Below are positions 1 through 8,634 of a stretch of 64,000 bases of DNA, one piece after another (the stretch's first letter is position 1; every line of letters starts with the position of its first letter). The notes under the pieces were generated by a model that saw nothing but the letters and a program-made list of their open reading frames with translations, was not told the DNA's origin and did no database searches. Made by a program: the position numbers and the translations under genes. This stretch comes from Brevibacterium iodinum ATCC 49514 (lineage in GTDB: Bacteria > Actinomycetota > Actinomycetes > Actinomycetales > Brevibacteriaceae), in the NCBI RefSeq assembly GCF_900169265.1, contig NZ_FXYX01000004.1, positions 62,001-126,000 on the forward strand, written 5' to 3'.

Positions 1-156
1 AGTGCGAGATCCATACTTATCCACGCTAGGCACCGGGCGGGAAAGTCGGTACGCGGTCGGGCACACAGTCGGTGCGGTCGACCGGCAGGTGCCGTTGCGG
101 TAAACCGGAATCCGAGACTGCGGTCGAACCCCCTGTGAGTCGGCGATCGGCGTTGC

Positions 157-162
157 TACGAT
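157..162 (+). promoter_or_regulatory. -10 hexamer of a leaderless promoter (histidine kinase)
   Basis: TACGAT ends 6 nt before the ATG at 169, and no Shine-Dalgarno sequence precedes that ATG. This spacing places the transcription start at or next to the start codon and supports the chosen start. The remaining upstream bases (1-156) show no convincing gene. Confidence 0.5.
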
Positions 163-168
163 CGATTC

Positions 169-1359
169 ATGCCCTGGCCGAGCGCGCTGTCCACCCGCCT
201 TCCTCCCGAAGTACGGATGTTCGCTGCGCGGTGGACGCGGTCCGTCCTCGCTGTCGTGTGGGGTGGTCTGCTGTGCCTGCCGCTTGTCATCACCTCCGTT
301 CTCCCGCCCACCTCACGCGTGGCCACGAGAGTCCGGGGCTGGGAACTCGCCCGGCACTCCCGCGGATTCGGACTCGTCCTCGCATCTGCACCGATGAAAC
401 GGCGATTCCTGCTCGGCAACGGCCTCGTCGCAGGTCTCGCCATCATCCCCACGGCGAACCTCCTCGGCGGATTCTTCGTCGTCACTCTCGGTTCGCTCTT
501 CCAGGGATTCTTCATCGGGGGAGCCGTCAACATCGGGTTCGACATGTGGTCGATCTCCCAGCCGACGCTGTTCGTCGGTGTCCTCTACGGGGCGGCGAAC
601 CTCATCGGAACCGTCGCTCTGGCCGAGGCGGCCAGCTGGGCGCACAGCCGCATCGACGCGCATTTCGTCGAGGTGGAGCGCCCCTTCGCCGTCTACACCC
701 GCATCAGCGAACTGCTGACGACCCGCCGTGGAGTCGTGCTCGCCATCGACGAGGAACGACGCCGGATCGAACGCGACCTGCACGACGGCGTGCAGCAGAA
801 CGTTGTGTCCCTGTCTGTGCTCATCGCGCGTGCCAGGCGGGCCTCCGGGCCGGTGAAGACCGAATCCCTGCTCGACGATGCGCTGATCCAGTCCCAGGAC
901 CTCATCGACGAGATGCGGGAAGTCGCCTGGCGGGTCTATCCCACAGCGCTGGATGAGCATGGGCTTCGCCCCGTGCTCGAGCGGATCGCCGGGCGCAGCC
1001 CCGTACCGCTGACCCTCCAGACCGTGCCGGAAGGCAGATTTCCGGCAGCAGTGGAATCTGCGACCTACTTCGTCGTTCGTGAGGCCGTGACGAACGTCGT
1101 CAAACACGCCGAGGCGACCGCGATCACGGTGAGCATCGTCGCCGAGGCGCAGACGGCGCTGACCGTGACCATCTCCGATGACGGCCGCGGCGGAGCCGAT
1201 CCGCGCGGGGGAGGACTCCAAGGGCTTGCGCGACGGGTCGGTGCCCTCGACGGGAGTCTCAATGTCGACTCCGCAGAGGGCACGGGCACGACGGTGAGCG
1301 CTTGGATCCCGCTCGGTGCCGAAGCACAGATGGGCAGCACGAAGAGTGAGAAGAGCTAG
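169..1359 (+). CDS. Two-component sensor histidine kinase (HisKA_3 / NarL-associated class)
   Basis: Membrane sensor kinase that would phosphorylate the response regulator encoded next. The first ~170 residues are hydrophobic, with about four membrane segments. The dimerisation/phosphoacceptor box IERDLHDGVQQN is near residue 205, its His being the phosphorylation site. A HATPase_c domain follows, with an N-box (AVTNVVKHAEA), DDGRGG and a glycine-rich GGGLQGLARRVGAL lid. Length 396 aa fits the family. The stop is 2 nt before the next start, so the pair is an operon. The stimulus cannot be read from the sequence; the membrane part matches no sensor domain I can name. Confidence 0.9.
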   Translation: MPWPSALSTRLPPEVRMFAARWTRSVLAVVWGGLLCLPLVITSVLPPTSRVATRVRGWELARHSRGFGLVLASAPMKRRFLLGNGLVAGLAIIPTANLLGGFFVVTLGSLFQGFFIGGAVNIGFDMWSISQPTLFVGVLYGAANLIGTVALAEAASWAHSRIDAHFVEVERPFAVYTRISELLTTRRGVVLAIDEERRRIERDLHDGVQQNVVSLSVLIARARRASGPVKTESLLDDALIQSQDLIDEMREVAWRVYPTALDEHGLRPVLERIAGRSPVPLTLQTVPEGRFPAAVESATYFVVREAVTNVVKHAEATAITVSIVAEAQTALTVTISDDGRGGADPRGGGLQGLARRVGALDGSLNVDSAEGTGTTVSAWIPLGAEAQMGSTKSEKS

Positions 1360-1361
1360 AG

Positions 1362-2042
1362 GTGACCATGACAGAGATACAGACGGAGAATCAGATGCGC
1401 GTCGTTCTCGCCGATGATGCGGTGCTGCTGCGCGAAGGCGTCCGCAGTCTGCTCGAAGACGAAGGGATCAGCGTCGTCGCGTCCGTCGGAGACGGAGGCG
1501 AGCTGCTGCGGGCGGTCGCCGAGCTGCGACCGACCTTGGCGATCGTCGACGTGCGGATGCCGCCGACCCACACCACCGAAGGGCTGGAGGCGGCATTGGC
1601 GATCAAACGGCGTTTTCCGGACATCGGCGTGCTCGTGCTCAGCCAATACGTGCTGCGTGAATATGCGACAGAACTGCTGAGCACCGAGTCGGTGGGCGTC
1701 GGCTACCTGCTGAAGAACCGGGTGACCGACATCGACCGGTTCCTCGAATCGGTCCATCGGATTGCCGAGGGCGGAACGGTCATCGACCCCGACGTCGTCC
1801 GTCAGCTGCTCACCACCTCGGAGAGGCAGAACACGCTGTCGACCCTGACCCCGCGGGAAAGCGAAGTGCTCGAAGCGATGGCCGAGGGACTGTCGAACCG
1901 GGGCATCGGCGAGCGACTCTTCGTCTCGGTCAGCTCCGTCGAGAAGGCCATCAGCGCGATCTTCGACAAACTCGGCCTCCAAGCGGGGGAGACGACGAGC
2001 CGCCGCGTCGAGGCAGTGCTCGCCTACCTCAACCGGGAGTGA
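1362..2042 (+). CDS. LuxR/NarL-family response regulator
   Basis: Cytoplasmic transcription factor paired with the upstream kinase. The receiver domain (residues ~12-130) has the acidic pocket (LADDAVLL) and the phosphoacceptor Asp in IVDVRMPPT. The C-terminal LuxR-type helix-turn-helix is LTPRESEVLEAMAEGLSNR...SSVEKAISAIFDKLGL. The GTG at 1362 is 2 nt after the kinase stop; an in-frame ATG at 1368 is an alternative. Targets are unknown; the hydroxy-acid dehydrogenase directly downstream is a candidate because its reading frame starts at the overlap. Confidence 0.92.
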   Translation: MTMTEIQTENQMRVVLADDAVLLREGVRSLLEDEGISVVASVGDGGELLRAVAELRPTLAIVDVRMPPTHTTEGLEAALAIKRRFPDIGVLVLSQYVLREYATELLSTESVGVGYLLKNRVTDIDRFLESVHRIAEGGTVIDPDVVRQLLTTSERQNTLSTLTPRESEVLEAMAEGLSNRGIGERLFVSVSSVEKAISAIFDKLGLQAGETTSRRVEAVLAYLNRE

Positions 2043-2089
2043 AAGAATCGGACCGAGAAGCGCCACCTGGGCCGAGAATGAGGAGAGAA

Positions 2090-3343
2090 ATGAAACGCCG
2101 ACTGCCTGATCTCAAAGAGCTCGCTCCATTGCTCCAGTTCGACCTGCCCCGCCTCGACCGAGTCGCCGCGAGGTTGGAGTCGGCCGCAGACATCTGGGAC
2201 CTCCGCCGCATCGCCAAGCGCGTGACGCCGACGGCTCCGTTCGACTATGTCGACGGTGCCGCTCTGGATGAGCGGACATTGGCGAAGAACCGTGACGCGC
2301 TGGGCAACGTCGAGCTGCTTCCCCGAATCCTCCATGGAGTCGACGCCCCGGACACGTCGACGACGATCGCCGGCACCCGAACCGCACTGCCCTTCGGCAT
2401 CGCCCCGACCGGATACACACGCATGATGCACTCCGAAGGCGAAGTCGCCGGAGTGCGTGCGGCGTCGAAGGCCGGAATCCCGTTCTCACTGTCGACGATG
2501 GGCACGACCTCTGTCGAAGACGTCGCGCAGGCGGCACCGGATTCCACCCGGTGGTTCCAGCTCTACCTGTGGAAGGACCGGCAACGCAGCCTTGACCTGA
2601 TCCAGCGGGCCGCCGCCAGCGGATATGAGACCCTTTTGGTCACCGTCGACACCCCGATCACCGGTCAGCGTCTGCGTGATCACCGCAACGGTCTGACGAT
2701 CCCACCCCGACTGACGCTGGGGACCATCCTCGACGCCTCCTATCGCCCCGGCTGGTGGTTCAACTTCCTCACCACCGAACCGCCGAAGTACGCATCACTG
2801 TCGAACACCTCCCAGTCCCTGGCGGAGATGACAGCGACGATGTTCGATCCGACTCTCGACCTCGATGACCTGCGTTGGATCCGCGAACAGTGGACCGGGC
2901 GACTGTTCGTCAAGGGCATTCTCACTGCCGAGGATGCCCAGCGCGCGCAATCCGTCGGAGCCGATGGACTCGTCGTCTCCAACCACGGCGGCCGTCAGCT
3001 GGATCGGGCTCCGGACCCGCTGACGTCACTGGCCGAAGTCCGAGCGGAGGTCGGACCGGAGATGGAGCTGATCTTCGACTCCGGGATCATGTCCGGCACC
3101 GATGTCGTCGCCGCACTGTGCGCCGGGGCGGACTTCGTGCTCATCGGCCGGGCGTATCTGTACGGCCTCATGGCCGGCGGTCAGCGAGGCGTCGAGAGGG
3201 CGATCGCCCTCATCCAGCAGGAGATCCTCACCGCCATGGGTCTCATGGGCGTCCGCAGCATCTCCGACCTCGGTCCCGAACTCGTCCGGGGCCTGCCCCA
3301 TGCACCGGCCTCGGACCGGAAGCTGTCGGCCGACTCCCTGTGA
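2090..3343 (+). CDS. FMN-dependent alpha-hydroxy-acid dehydrogenase (L-lactate dehydrogenase-like)
   Basis: Member of the FMN-dependent glycolate oxidase/lactate dehydrogenase/mandelate dehydrogenase family, oxidising a 2-hydroxy acid to the 2-oxo acid. Visible motifs are FDYVDGAALDE near the N-terminus, LVTVDTPITGQR in mid-protein, and SNHGGRQLDRAPD, which holds the catalytic His and substrate-binding Arg. The ATG at 2090 was chosen because AGGAG (2081-2085) lies just upstream; a GTG at 2039 overlapping the regulator stop would add 17 residues of poor character. Length 417 aa matches LldD-type enzymes. Substrate is not certain; L-lactate is likeliest. Confidence 0.85.
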   Translation: MKRRLPDLKELAPLLQFDLPRLDRVAARLESAADIWDLRRIAKRVTPTAPFDYVDGAALDERTLAKNRDALGNVELLPRILHGVDAPDTSTTIAGTRTALPFGIAPTGYTRMMHSEGEVAGVRAASKAGIPFSLSTMGTTSVEDVAQAAPDSTRWFQLYLWKDRQRSLDLIQRAAASGYETLLVTVDTPITGQRLRDHRNGLTIPPRLTLGTILDASYRPGWWFNFLTTEPPKYASLSNTSQSLAEMTATMFDPTLDLDDLRWIREQWTGRLFVKGILTAEDAQRAQSVGADGLVVSNHGGRQLDRAPDPLTSLAEVRAEVGPEMELIFDSGIMSGTDVVAALCAGADFVLIGRAYLYGLMAGGQRGVERAIALIQQEILTAMGLMGVRSISDLGPELVRGLPHAPASDRKLSADSL

Positions 3344-3350
3344 GTCTCCG

Positions 3351-3959
3351 TCAGGCCTGCAGCAGACGTGTGAGCAGTCGGAACTGATGGACCGAGATCT
3401 CCGCCGGATCGACGGCCGCGCTGTCGTCCTCCGTCAGTGACAGAGCCCTTTCATCGAAAGTGCGCAGCAGTGAGAACACCGTCAGTGTCTGGAGTTCGAG
3501 GGGACAATCAACATCGATCGCCTCGGCCTTACGCCCGACGATGAGTACGGCGCGCACCCATTCTTCGACATGGCCGGCGAGCTCCCGGACCGCGGGCCTG
3601 TCCGCATTCGCATAGACGATGTGCCACAGACGCGTGAGCTCGGGGCTCTCCGGCCATGTTCGCGCGATGTTGCCCCAGACCGAGCGTGCTCGGTCCCAGA
3701 ACCCGTCTGAGAAAGTCTCCGGAGCAGGCGGTGTCCAGAACCGGCGGGCGGATACAGCGAGATCGGCGACGACGAGGGCGAAGAGGTCGTCCTTCGAATC
3801 GACGACATGGTAGAAGGAGCTCTTGCTCATCCCGCAGGTGGAGATGATGCGATTGAGCGACGCCTCCTCGAATGTTCGCGAAGCGAATTCTCGCGCGGCG
3901 GCGTCAATGAGCGCGGCGCGCTTCTCGGGGCGCATACGCGCCAACGCAGTCTCGGACAC
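3351..3959 (-). CDS. TetR-family transcriptional regulator
   Basis: Predicted repressor of itself and of the divergent FAD monooxygenase. The N-terminal helix-turn-helix is EKRAALIDAAAREFA...SLNRIISTCGMSKSSFYHVVDSKDDLF, typical TetR. The C-terminal ligand domain is not recognised. I chose the GTG at 3959 because a -10 hexamer TACACT lies exactly 6 nt upstream (forward 3966-3971), the leaderless spacing used throughout this window; an ATG at 3935 is the alternative. The longer reading frame up to 4082 would run through the operators and is rejected. It ends 7 nt from the stop of the convergent dehydrogenase gene. Confidence 0.88.
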   Translation of the reverse strand: MSETALARMRPEKRAALIDAAAREFASRTFEEASLNRIISTCGMSKSSFYHVVDSKDDLFALVVADLAVSARRFWTPPAPETFSDGFWDRARSVWGNIARTWPESPELTRLWHIVYANADRPAVRELAGHVEEWVRAVLIVGRKAEAIDVDCPLELQTLTVFSLLRTFDERALSLTEDDSAAVDPAEISVHQFRLLTRLLQA

Positions 3960-3965
3960 GTCGTC

Positions 3966-3971
3966 AGTGTA
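3966..3971 (-). promoter_or_regulatory. -10 hexamer, leaderless tetR promoter
   Basis: Reads TACACT on the minus strand, 6 nt before the GTG start at 3959. With a usual spacer the -35 region would fall on the first palindrome (3991-4006), which suggests autorepression. Confidence 0.5.
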
Positions 3972-3990
3972 GCAATCGCCATCCAGTCTA

Positions 3991-4006
3991 TGGACCATCC
4001 GGTCCA
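3991..4006. promoter_or_regulatory. Palindromic operator 1 (TetR site)
   Basis: TGGACCATCCGGTCCA is a 6-4-6 inverted repeat in the divergent tetR/monooxygenase intergenic region. It shares the half site GGACC/GGTCC with a second palindrome whose centre is 33 bp away, about three helical turns. It is the likely binding site of the adjacent TetR protein (inference). Confidence 0.75.
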
Positions 4007-4022
4007 GTCGGTGATATCGTGT

Positions 4023-4040
4023 GTGGACCACCCGGTCCAC
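4023..4040. promoter_or_regulatory. Palindromic operator 2 (TetR site)
   Basis: GTGGACCACCCGGTCCAC is a 7-4-7 inverted repeat, stronger than operator 1 and built on the same half site. A possible -10 for the monooxygenase (TATCGT, 4015-4020) sits between the two operators, so binding to both would block that promoter. Confidence 0.78.
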
Positions 4041-4084
4041 ATTGAGGGTGGAACATTGAACTGGATCGACGAAGGAGCTCATAC

Positions 4085-5407
4085 ATGATCACCAGCGTCA
4101 CGGTCGACGACCAGCTGAAAGACGTGAGTCCAGAAGAGCCGCGCATCCTCATCGTCGGAGCCGGAATCGCCGGAATCACCCTGGCTCAGCTGCTCAGGGG
4201 CCGCGGGATGCACCCGGTCCTCATCGACCGCTCGGCCGATTCCGGCCGCATGATCGGCGACAACCGCGCCGGATACATGCTCGCCCTCATGCCGATGGTC
4301 GATCCCATCATCGACGAACTCGACTGCCGGGAGGCTTACCTCGAATCCAGCGTCGGCATCGACCGCTATATCGCCCATGCGCATACAGGCAGAGTCCTCA
4401 GGCAGGACCGCCTCGGTGACCTGCTGGCCGACTACGGCGACTACCGCGGAATCTCCCGCGCAGCACTGCTCGACGTGCTCACCGCCAGCGACTGCTCGAT
4501 CGCGTTCGGCACCACAGTGACAGAACTGTCCGAAGTCGGAGCCACTGTGACTCTGGCCCAAGGAGGCCATGGGGGCCAAGATGCAGAGCACGATTTCGAT
4601 GTCGTCGTCATCGCTGACGGAATGAACTCCCGCACCCGCGGACTCGTGACCGGCAAGACTGCGTTGACCGACCCCGGAAAGAACGCCAAGCCCGCCGCGA
4701 CAGGCGCCGACGTGCCCTTGTCCGTGTCGGCAGTGGACACGACCTGGGGCGGATGGGTCTGCTGGGCCGAAGCCGATGATGATCAGAGTGCCGTCGATGA
4801 GATCTTGGCCGACGGATTCTTCCTCGGAATGTATCCGGTCAAGGATGGAATCGGCGTCTTCCTCGGCTGTCCCGACTCTCGGCAGCCGCTCGGCCCGCGA
4901 CGATTCGCCGCCGAGGTCCGCAGCCGTCTCACGGTGCTGACGCCGCGGATCGACGCCTGTCTCACCGCGGTCGAGGAGGCGGAATCACCCTTCTTCTGGC
5001 CGCTGCGGGATTCACGGGCACACCGGTGGTGCCACGGGCGGACCGTTCTGCTCGGTGATGCGGCGGCCGGGTTCCTCCCCACGGCCGGAATCGGTGCCGG
5101 CATGGCGATGGAATCGGCCGGAGTGCTCGCCGGCGAACTCTCCGCCCTGGCCACTCGGCCCAGCACAGCCTCAAGCGCAGGCAGTTCAGTTGCCGCCGAA
5201 CCGGTGGCCGCACTCGAACGTTTCGAAGCCCGCCAGCGACCGCGTGTCGAGGCTGCTCACGACAATTCGCGGTCTCTGGCCCGACTGATGTTCGGCCGGT
5301 CCCGCCTCTTCGCATTCGCCCGCGACCAGGCGTTCCGCGTCATCAGCATCCGCTCCGCGCTCAAGCCGATACTGCAGCTGCTCGAATCCCCACCCGAGCG
5401 GATGTGA
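4085..5407 (+). CDS. FAD-dependent monooxygenase (PHBH-type aromatic hydroxylase fold)
   Basis: Flavoprotein monooxygenase using NAD(P)H and O2. The N-terminal Rossmann motif ILIVGAGIAGITLAQLL binds FAD ADP; the second FAD motif GRTVLLGDAAAGFLPTAG is near residue 325. Length 440 aa is usual. The ATG follows a clear GAAGGAG site. It is divergent from the TetR gene with two palindromic operators between them, so it is likely induced by a ligand of that TetR, perhaps its own substrate. The substrate cannot be told: related proteins act on aromatics, tetracyclines or polyketides. Confidence 0.85.
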   Translation: MITSVTVDDQLKDVSPEEPRILIVGAGIAGITLAQLLRGRGMHPVLIDRSADSGRMIGDNRAGYMLALMPMVDPIIDELDCREAYLESSVGIDRYIAHAHTGRVLRQDRLGDLLADYGDYRGISRAALLDVLTASDCSIAFGTTVTELSEVGATVTLAQGGHGGQDAEHDFDVVVIADGMNSRTRGLVTGKTALTDPGKNAKPAATGADVPLSVSAVDTTWGGWVCWAEADDDQSAVDEILADGFFLGMYPVKDGIGVFLGCPDSRQPLGPRRFAAEVRSRLTVLTPRIDACLTAVEEAESPFFWPLRDSRAHRWCHGRTVLLGDAAAGFLPTAGIGAGMAMESAGVLAGELSALATRPSTASSAGSSVAAEPVAALERFEARQRPRVEAAHDNSRSLARLMFGRSRLFAFARDQAFRVISIRSALKPILQLLESPPERM

Positions 5408-5513
5408 CCCTCCTCCCAGACTGCGTCCCCATCGGCCTCGAACGGGCCCGTGTGTGGTAGGAATGGCCAGGGTCCTCGTGCGCGGACCTGCCGAACCACG
5501 AACGAGGATGACC

Positions 5514-6992
5514 ATGGGAATGACAGCCGCCTCGGCGAGCGAAGAACGCCGACTCCGACGGGGGCTGAAGTCTCGCCACCTGCAGATGATCGCCATCGGC
5601 GGTGCCATCGGCACCGGACTCTTCCTCGGCTCAGGCGGCACGATCTCACAGGCCGGACCCGGCGGTGCCCTCCTGGCCTACGCCGCGATCGGCATCATGG
5701 TCCTCTTCGTCATGCAGTCCCTCGGTGAGATGTCGACCCACCTGCCGGTGGCCGGATCGTTCCACACCTACGGCACCAAATACGTCAGCCCCTCATTCGG
5801 CTTCGCCATGGGCTGGAACTACTGGTTCAACTGGGCGATCACCTTGGCCGCCGAACTCGTCGCAGCCGGTGTCATCATGTCCTTCTGGCTCCCCGATGTG
5901 CCGTCATGGATCTGGGCGGCGGTCTTCCTCATCCTCCTCGCCGGGCTGAACTTCCTGTCCGCGAAGGCCTTCGGCGAAGGCGAATTCTGGTTCGCCGCCA
6001 TCAAGGTCACAGCCGTCCTGGCGTTCCTCGTCCTCGGCGTTCTCATGATCTTCGGCATCCTCGGCGGAACCTCACCCGGAATGAGCAACTGGACGACGGG
6101 CGAGGCTCCGTTCGTCGGCGGATGGATGTCCGTCATCAGCGTGTTCATGATCGCCGGGTTCTCGTTCCAGGGCACCGAACTCGTCGGCGTCACCGCAGGG
6201 GAGTCGGAGAACCCTCGCAAGGACATGCCGCGAGCCATCCGCACCGTGTTCTGGCGCATCATGCTCTTCTACATCGGCGCCATCGCCGTCATCGGGTTCC
6301 TCCTGCCCTACACGGACCCCTCTCTGCTGGCCTCGGCGAACAACGAGGACATCACCGCCTCGCCGTTCACGCTCGTCTTCGAGCGCGCCGGCATCGCAGT
6401 GGCCGCCGGGATGATGAACGCCGTCATCCTCACCGCGATCCTCTCGGCCGGCAACTCCGGCCTCTACGCCTCCACCCGCATGCTCTACGCCATGGCCAAA
6501 GAGGGAACCGCGCCGAGGCTGTTCGCCCGTCTCAACGAACGCGGAGTCCCCGTCATGGCGCTGCTGGCCACCGCCATGATCGGCCTGTTCGGATTCCTCA
6601 CCGAGATCATGGGCGACGGTGGGGCCTATACCTGGCTGATGAACGTCTCCGGTCTCTCCGGCTTCATCGTCTGGGTCGGCATCGCATGGTGTCACTTCCG
6701 GTTCCGCCGCGCCTATGTGCGGCAGGGGCACAATGTTGCGGACCTGCCCTACCGGGCGCCGCTGTTCCCGATCGGGCCGGTCATCGCGCTCATCATGCTC
6801 ATCGTCGTCATCATCGGCCAGAACGTGCAGGCCATCGTCAACGGCCAGCTGCTCCAGGTCGCCAGCGCCTATGCCGGGCTTCCCGCGTTCCTGCTCCTGT
6901 GGGTCATCCACCGCATCGTCACAGGCCGGCGCTCACGCATGGTCGCCCTCGATGACATGGACGTCGAGGGACTTGAGATCAAGGCGTCCTGA
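5514..6992 (+). CDS. Amino-acid permease (APC superfamily, AAT family)
   Basis: Twelve-helix inner-membrane amino-acid/H+ symporter. The first helix holds the family signature IAIGGAIGTGLFLGSG, followed by GPGGALLAY; later segments include GTELVGVTAGESENPRKD, a conserved loop of the GABA/proline/aromatic permease group. Length from the ATG at 5514 is 492 aa; this start has GAGGA 5 nt upstream, whereas the GTG at 5454 would add a hydrophilic 20-residue tail. The gene seems monocistronic. Substrate specificity cannot be assigned from sequence alone. Confidence 0.88.
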   Translation: MGMTAASASEERRLRRGLKSRHLQMIAIGGAIGTGLFLGSGGTISQAGPGGALLAYAAIGIMVLFVMQSLGEMSTHLPVAGSFHTYGTKYVSPSFGFAMGWNYWFNWAITLAAELVAAGVIMSFWLPDVPSWIWAAVFLILLAGLNFLSAKAFGEGEFWFAAIKVTAVLAFLVLGVLMIFGILGGTSPGMSNWTTGEAPFVGGWMSVISVFMIAGFSFQGTELVGVTAGESENPRKDMPRAIRTVFWRIMLFYIGAIAVIGFLLPYTDPSLLASANNEDITASPFTLVFERAGIAVAAGMMNAVILTAILSAGNSGLYASTRMLYAMAKEGTAPRLFARLNERGVPVMALLATAMIGLFGFLTEIMGDGGAYTWLMNVSGLSGFIVWVGIAWCHFRFRRAYVRQGHNVADLPYRAPLFPIGPVIALIMLIVVIIGQNVQAIVNGQLLQVASAYAGLPAFLLLWVIHRIVTGRRSRMVALDDMDVEGLEIKAS

Positions 6993-7054
6993 TCCCTTGG
7001 TCGATCCCTCGCCGAGGCGGCCGCGCGGTGGATTCGAACCGCCGAAAAATTATG

Positions 7055-7073
7055 TTAAGCTAGGCTCACCTAA
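7055..7073. promoter_or_regulatory. DtxR/IdeR iron box
   Basis: TTAAGCTAGGCTCACCTAA agrees with the actinobacterial DtxR/IdeR consensus TTAGGTTAGGCTAACCTAA at 16 of 19 positions. It lies 18 bp before the start of the siderophore-binding lipoprotein, where a bound repressor would block transcription when iron is sufficient. Confidence 0.85.
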
Positions 7074-7091
7074 CTACTCAAGAAGGATTCC

Positions 7092-8048
7092 ATGCGCCGT
7101 ATTCTCGCCCCAGTGATTGCCTCAGTTCTCGTCCTCGCCGGCTGCGGCGGAGGCGCAGATTCAGCCGACGAGGCCTCGGGGCCCACCGTCGACACAAAGT
7201 TCGGCGCCGTCGAGGTGCCCGCCGACCCGCAGAAGGTCGTGGCGCTGGGATGGGGCGATGCCGAGACCGCTCTGGCGCTCGGAGTCCAGCCCGTCGGAGC
7301 CTCGGACTGGGTCGAGTTCGGCGGCACGGGAGTCGGCCCCTGGGCCGAAGACCTCTACGACGAAGCCCCGGAGATCATCGCGACGATGGAACCCGACTAC
7401 GAGGCCATCGCCGCACTCGAGCCCGATGTCATCCTCGACACGAACAGCTCCGGAGAGAAGGCGCGCTACGACCGCCTCTCCGAGATCGCTCCCACGGTCG
7501 GAGTGCCCGAAGGCGGCGACAACTACCTGACGACGATGGACCAGCAGGTCGATCTCGTCTCCCAGGCGCTCGGCAAGGAAGACGACGGGAAGAAGCTGCT
7601 CGACGACCTCGATGAGACCTACGCCGATGCGCGCGAAGCCCACCCGGAGTTCAAGGACAAGTCCGTGACCGTGGCAGCGAAGACCTCCGAGGGCTGGGGT
7701 GCCTACGTCGAGGAATCAGGTCGCGTGCAGGTCATGAAGCAGCTCGGCTTCAAGCAGTCGGAGACGATCGCCGGAATGAAGGCGGACGGCTTCTCCGTGC
7801 CGATCTCCGAGGAGAACCTCGATCAGCTCGACGCGGACCTGCTGCTGACGTTCCCGATCTACATCGAGGACAAGGATGTCACCGAGGATGCTGCCTATAA
7901 GCGCATTCCTGCCGTCAAGGGCGGGCACGACCTCGTTCTGACCAAGGACAATGACGACATCCGAAAGGCATTCTCGCTCAATTCGATCCTCTCGGCGAAA
8001 TACACCGCGGAGGAGCTCCCGGATCTCATCGCAGACAAAGTGAAGTAA
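7092..8048 (+). CDS. Fe3+-siderophore ABC transporter substrate-binding lipoprotein (FepB/FecB type)
   Basis: Cell-surface lipoprotein that captures ferric siderophore. Residues 1-18 form a lipoprotein signal peptide ending in the lipobox LAGC, with Cys18 as lipidation site. The rest is a TroA/FecB-like helical-backbone binding fold (KVVALGWGDAETALALG, PDYEAIAALEPDVIL). An iron box precedes the gene and AAGAAGGA gives the ribosome site. The matching permease and ATPase genes lie 2.9 kb downstream at 10986-13977, separated by four unrelated genes, so the transport system is split. The exact siderophore is unknown. Confidence 0.92.
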   Translation: MRRILAPVIASVLVLAGCGGGADSADEASGPTVDTKFGAVEVPADPQKVVALGWGDAETALALGVQPVGASDWVEFGGTGVGPWAEDLYDEAPEIIATMEPDYEAIAALEPDVILDTNSSGEKARYDRLSEIAPTVGVPEGGDNYLTTMDQQVDLVSQALGKEDDGKKLLDDLDETYADAREAHPEFKDKSVTVAAKTSEGWGAYVEESGRVQVMKQLGFKQSETIAGMKADGFSVPISEENLDQLDADLLLTFPIYIEDKDVTEDAAYKRIPAVKGGHDLVLTKDNDDIRKAFSLNSILSAKYTAEELPDLIADKVK

Positions 8049-8065
8049 ACGGCGGTCTAGTGCAG

Positions 8066-8081
8066 CTGCGCATCTGCGCAG
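8066..8081. terminator. Weak hairpin between convergent genes
   Basis: CTGCGCA-TC-TGCGCAG inverted repeat sits in the 36-bp gap between the binding-protein gene and the convergent Nudix gene. It could act as a bidirectional terminator, but there is no T-run. Confidence 0.3.
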
Positions 8082-8084
8082 AAC

Positions 8085-8543
8085 TCACACAGCGGCGCGC
8101 CACGCATTCAGTCCGATGTCGATGATGCGGGCGTGCCGCACATCCGGCAGGGAATCGATCGGCAGCCATTCCGCCCGATCCGTCGTCCCATCGACCTCGA
8201 GCGTGCCTAAGGTGCCGCCGGTGATCCGCGCCTCGTAGACGACGCGTACGCCTTTGAAGGGACGGTCCGTCGAATCGCTGAAGATCGGATTGCGACGTGC
8301 TTCGGTGAAGGAATGCGTGGTCAGAGGGCGGACGATCTCAGCGTCGAACCCGGTCTCCTCTTTGATCTCCCGGACCGTGCCGGCTTCGATGCTCTCGTCG
8401 AACTCGATTCCGCCGCCGGGCAGGGTCCAGATCGCGTGCAGTCGGTCCTTTCCGCCGTTGAACCAGCTGAGGAGGATTTCGTCGTCGTCATTGACGATGA
8501 CCGCGTATCCGGCAAGTCGGGTGTCATATTCGGAGAAGTGCAT
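8085..8543 (-). CDS. Nudix hydrolase
   Basis: Hydrolyses a nucleoside-diphosphate-linked substrate. The Nudix box is complete: G-x5-E-x7-RE-x2-EE-x-G in GGIEFDESIEAGTVREIKEE followed by TG, around residues 41-64. The total of 152 aa suits MutT-like or ADP-ribose-type members. The ATG is preceded at 6 nt by TAGGGT, the leaderless arrangement, and lacks a ribosome-binding site. Substrate is not predictable from the motif. Confidence 0.9.
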   Translation of the reverse strand: MHFSEYDTRLAGYAVIVNDDDEILLSWFNGGKDRLHAIWTLPGGGIEFDESIEAGTVREIKEETGFDAEIVRPLTTHSFTEARRNPIFSDSTDRPFKGVRVVYEARITGGTLGTLEVDGTTDRAEWLPIDSLPDVRHARIIDIGLNAWRAAV

Positions 8544-8549
8544 GACCTC

Positions 8550-8555
8550 ACCCTA
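8550..8555 (-). promoter_or_regulatory. -10 hexamer, leaderless Nudix promoter
   Basis: TAGGGT on the minus strand, 6 nt before the ATG at 8543. It lies back-to-back with the leaderless promoter of the divergent hydrolase. Confidence 0.5.
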
Positions 8556-8622
8556 CCCGCGTCAGCAGTGACCGCCGCGGGAGAAACTCAACAGGGCTGC
8601 TGAGATGCAGAACGGGAAGGGC

Positions 8623-8628
8623 TAGGCT
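8623..8628 (+). promoter_or_regulatory. -10 hexamer, leaderless hydrolase promoter
   Basis: TAGGCT ends 6 nt before the GTG at 8635, fixing that GTG as the start of a leaderless gene. Confidence 0.5.
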
Positions 8629-8634
8629 GGGATC

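Noticed and set aside
7027-7043. Sequence reading GGCGGTTCGAATCCACC on the minus strand, like a tRNA T-arm
   Set aside because: The stem has a C-A mismatch, and no D-arm, anticodon arm or acceptor pairs could be found; treated as chance.
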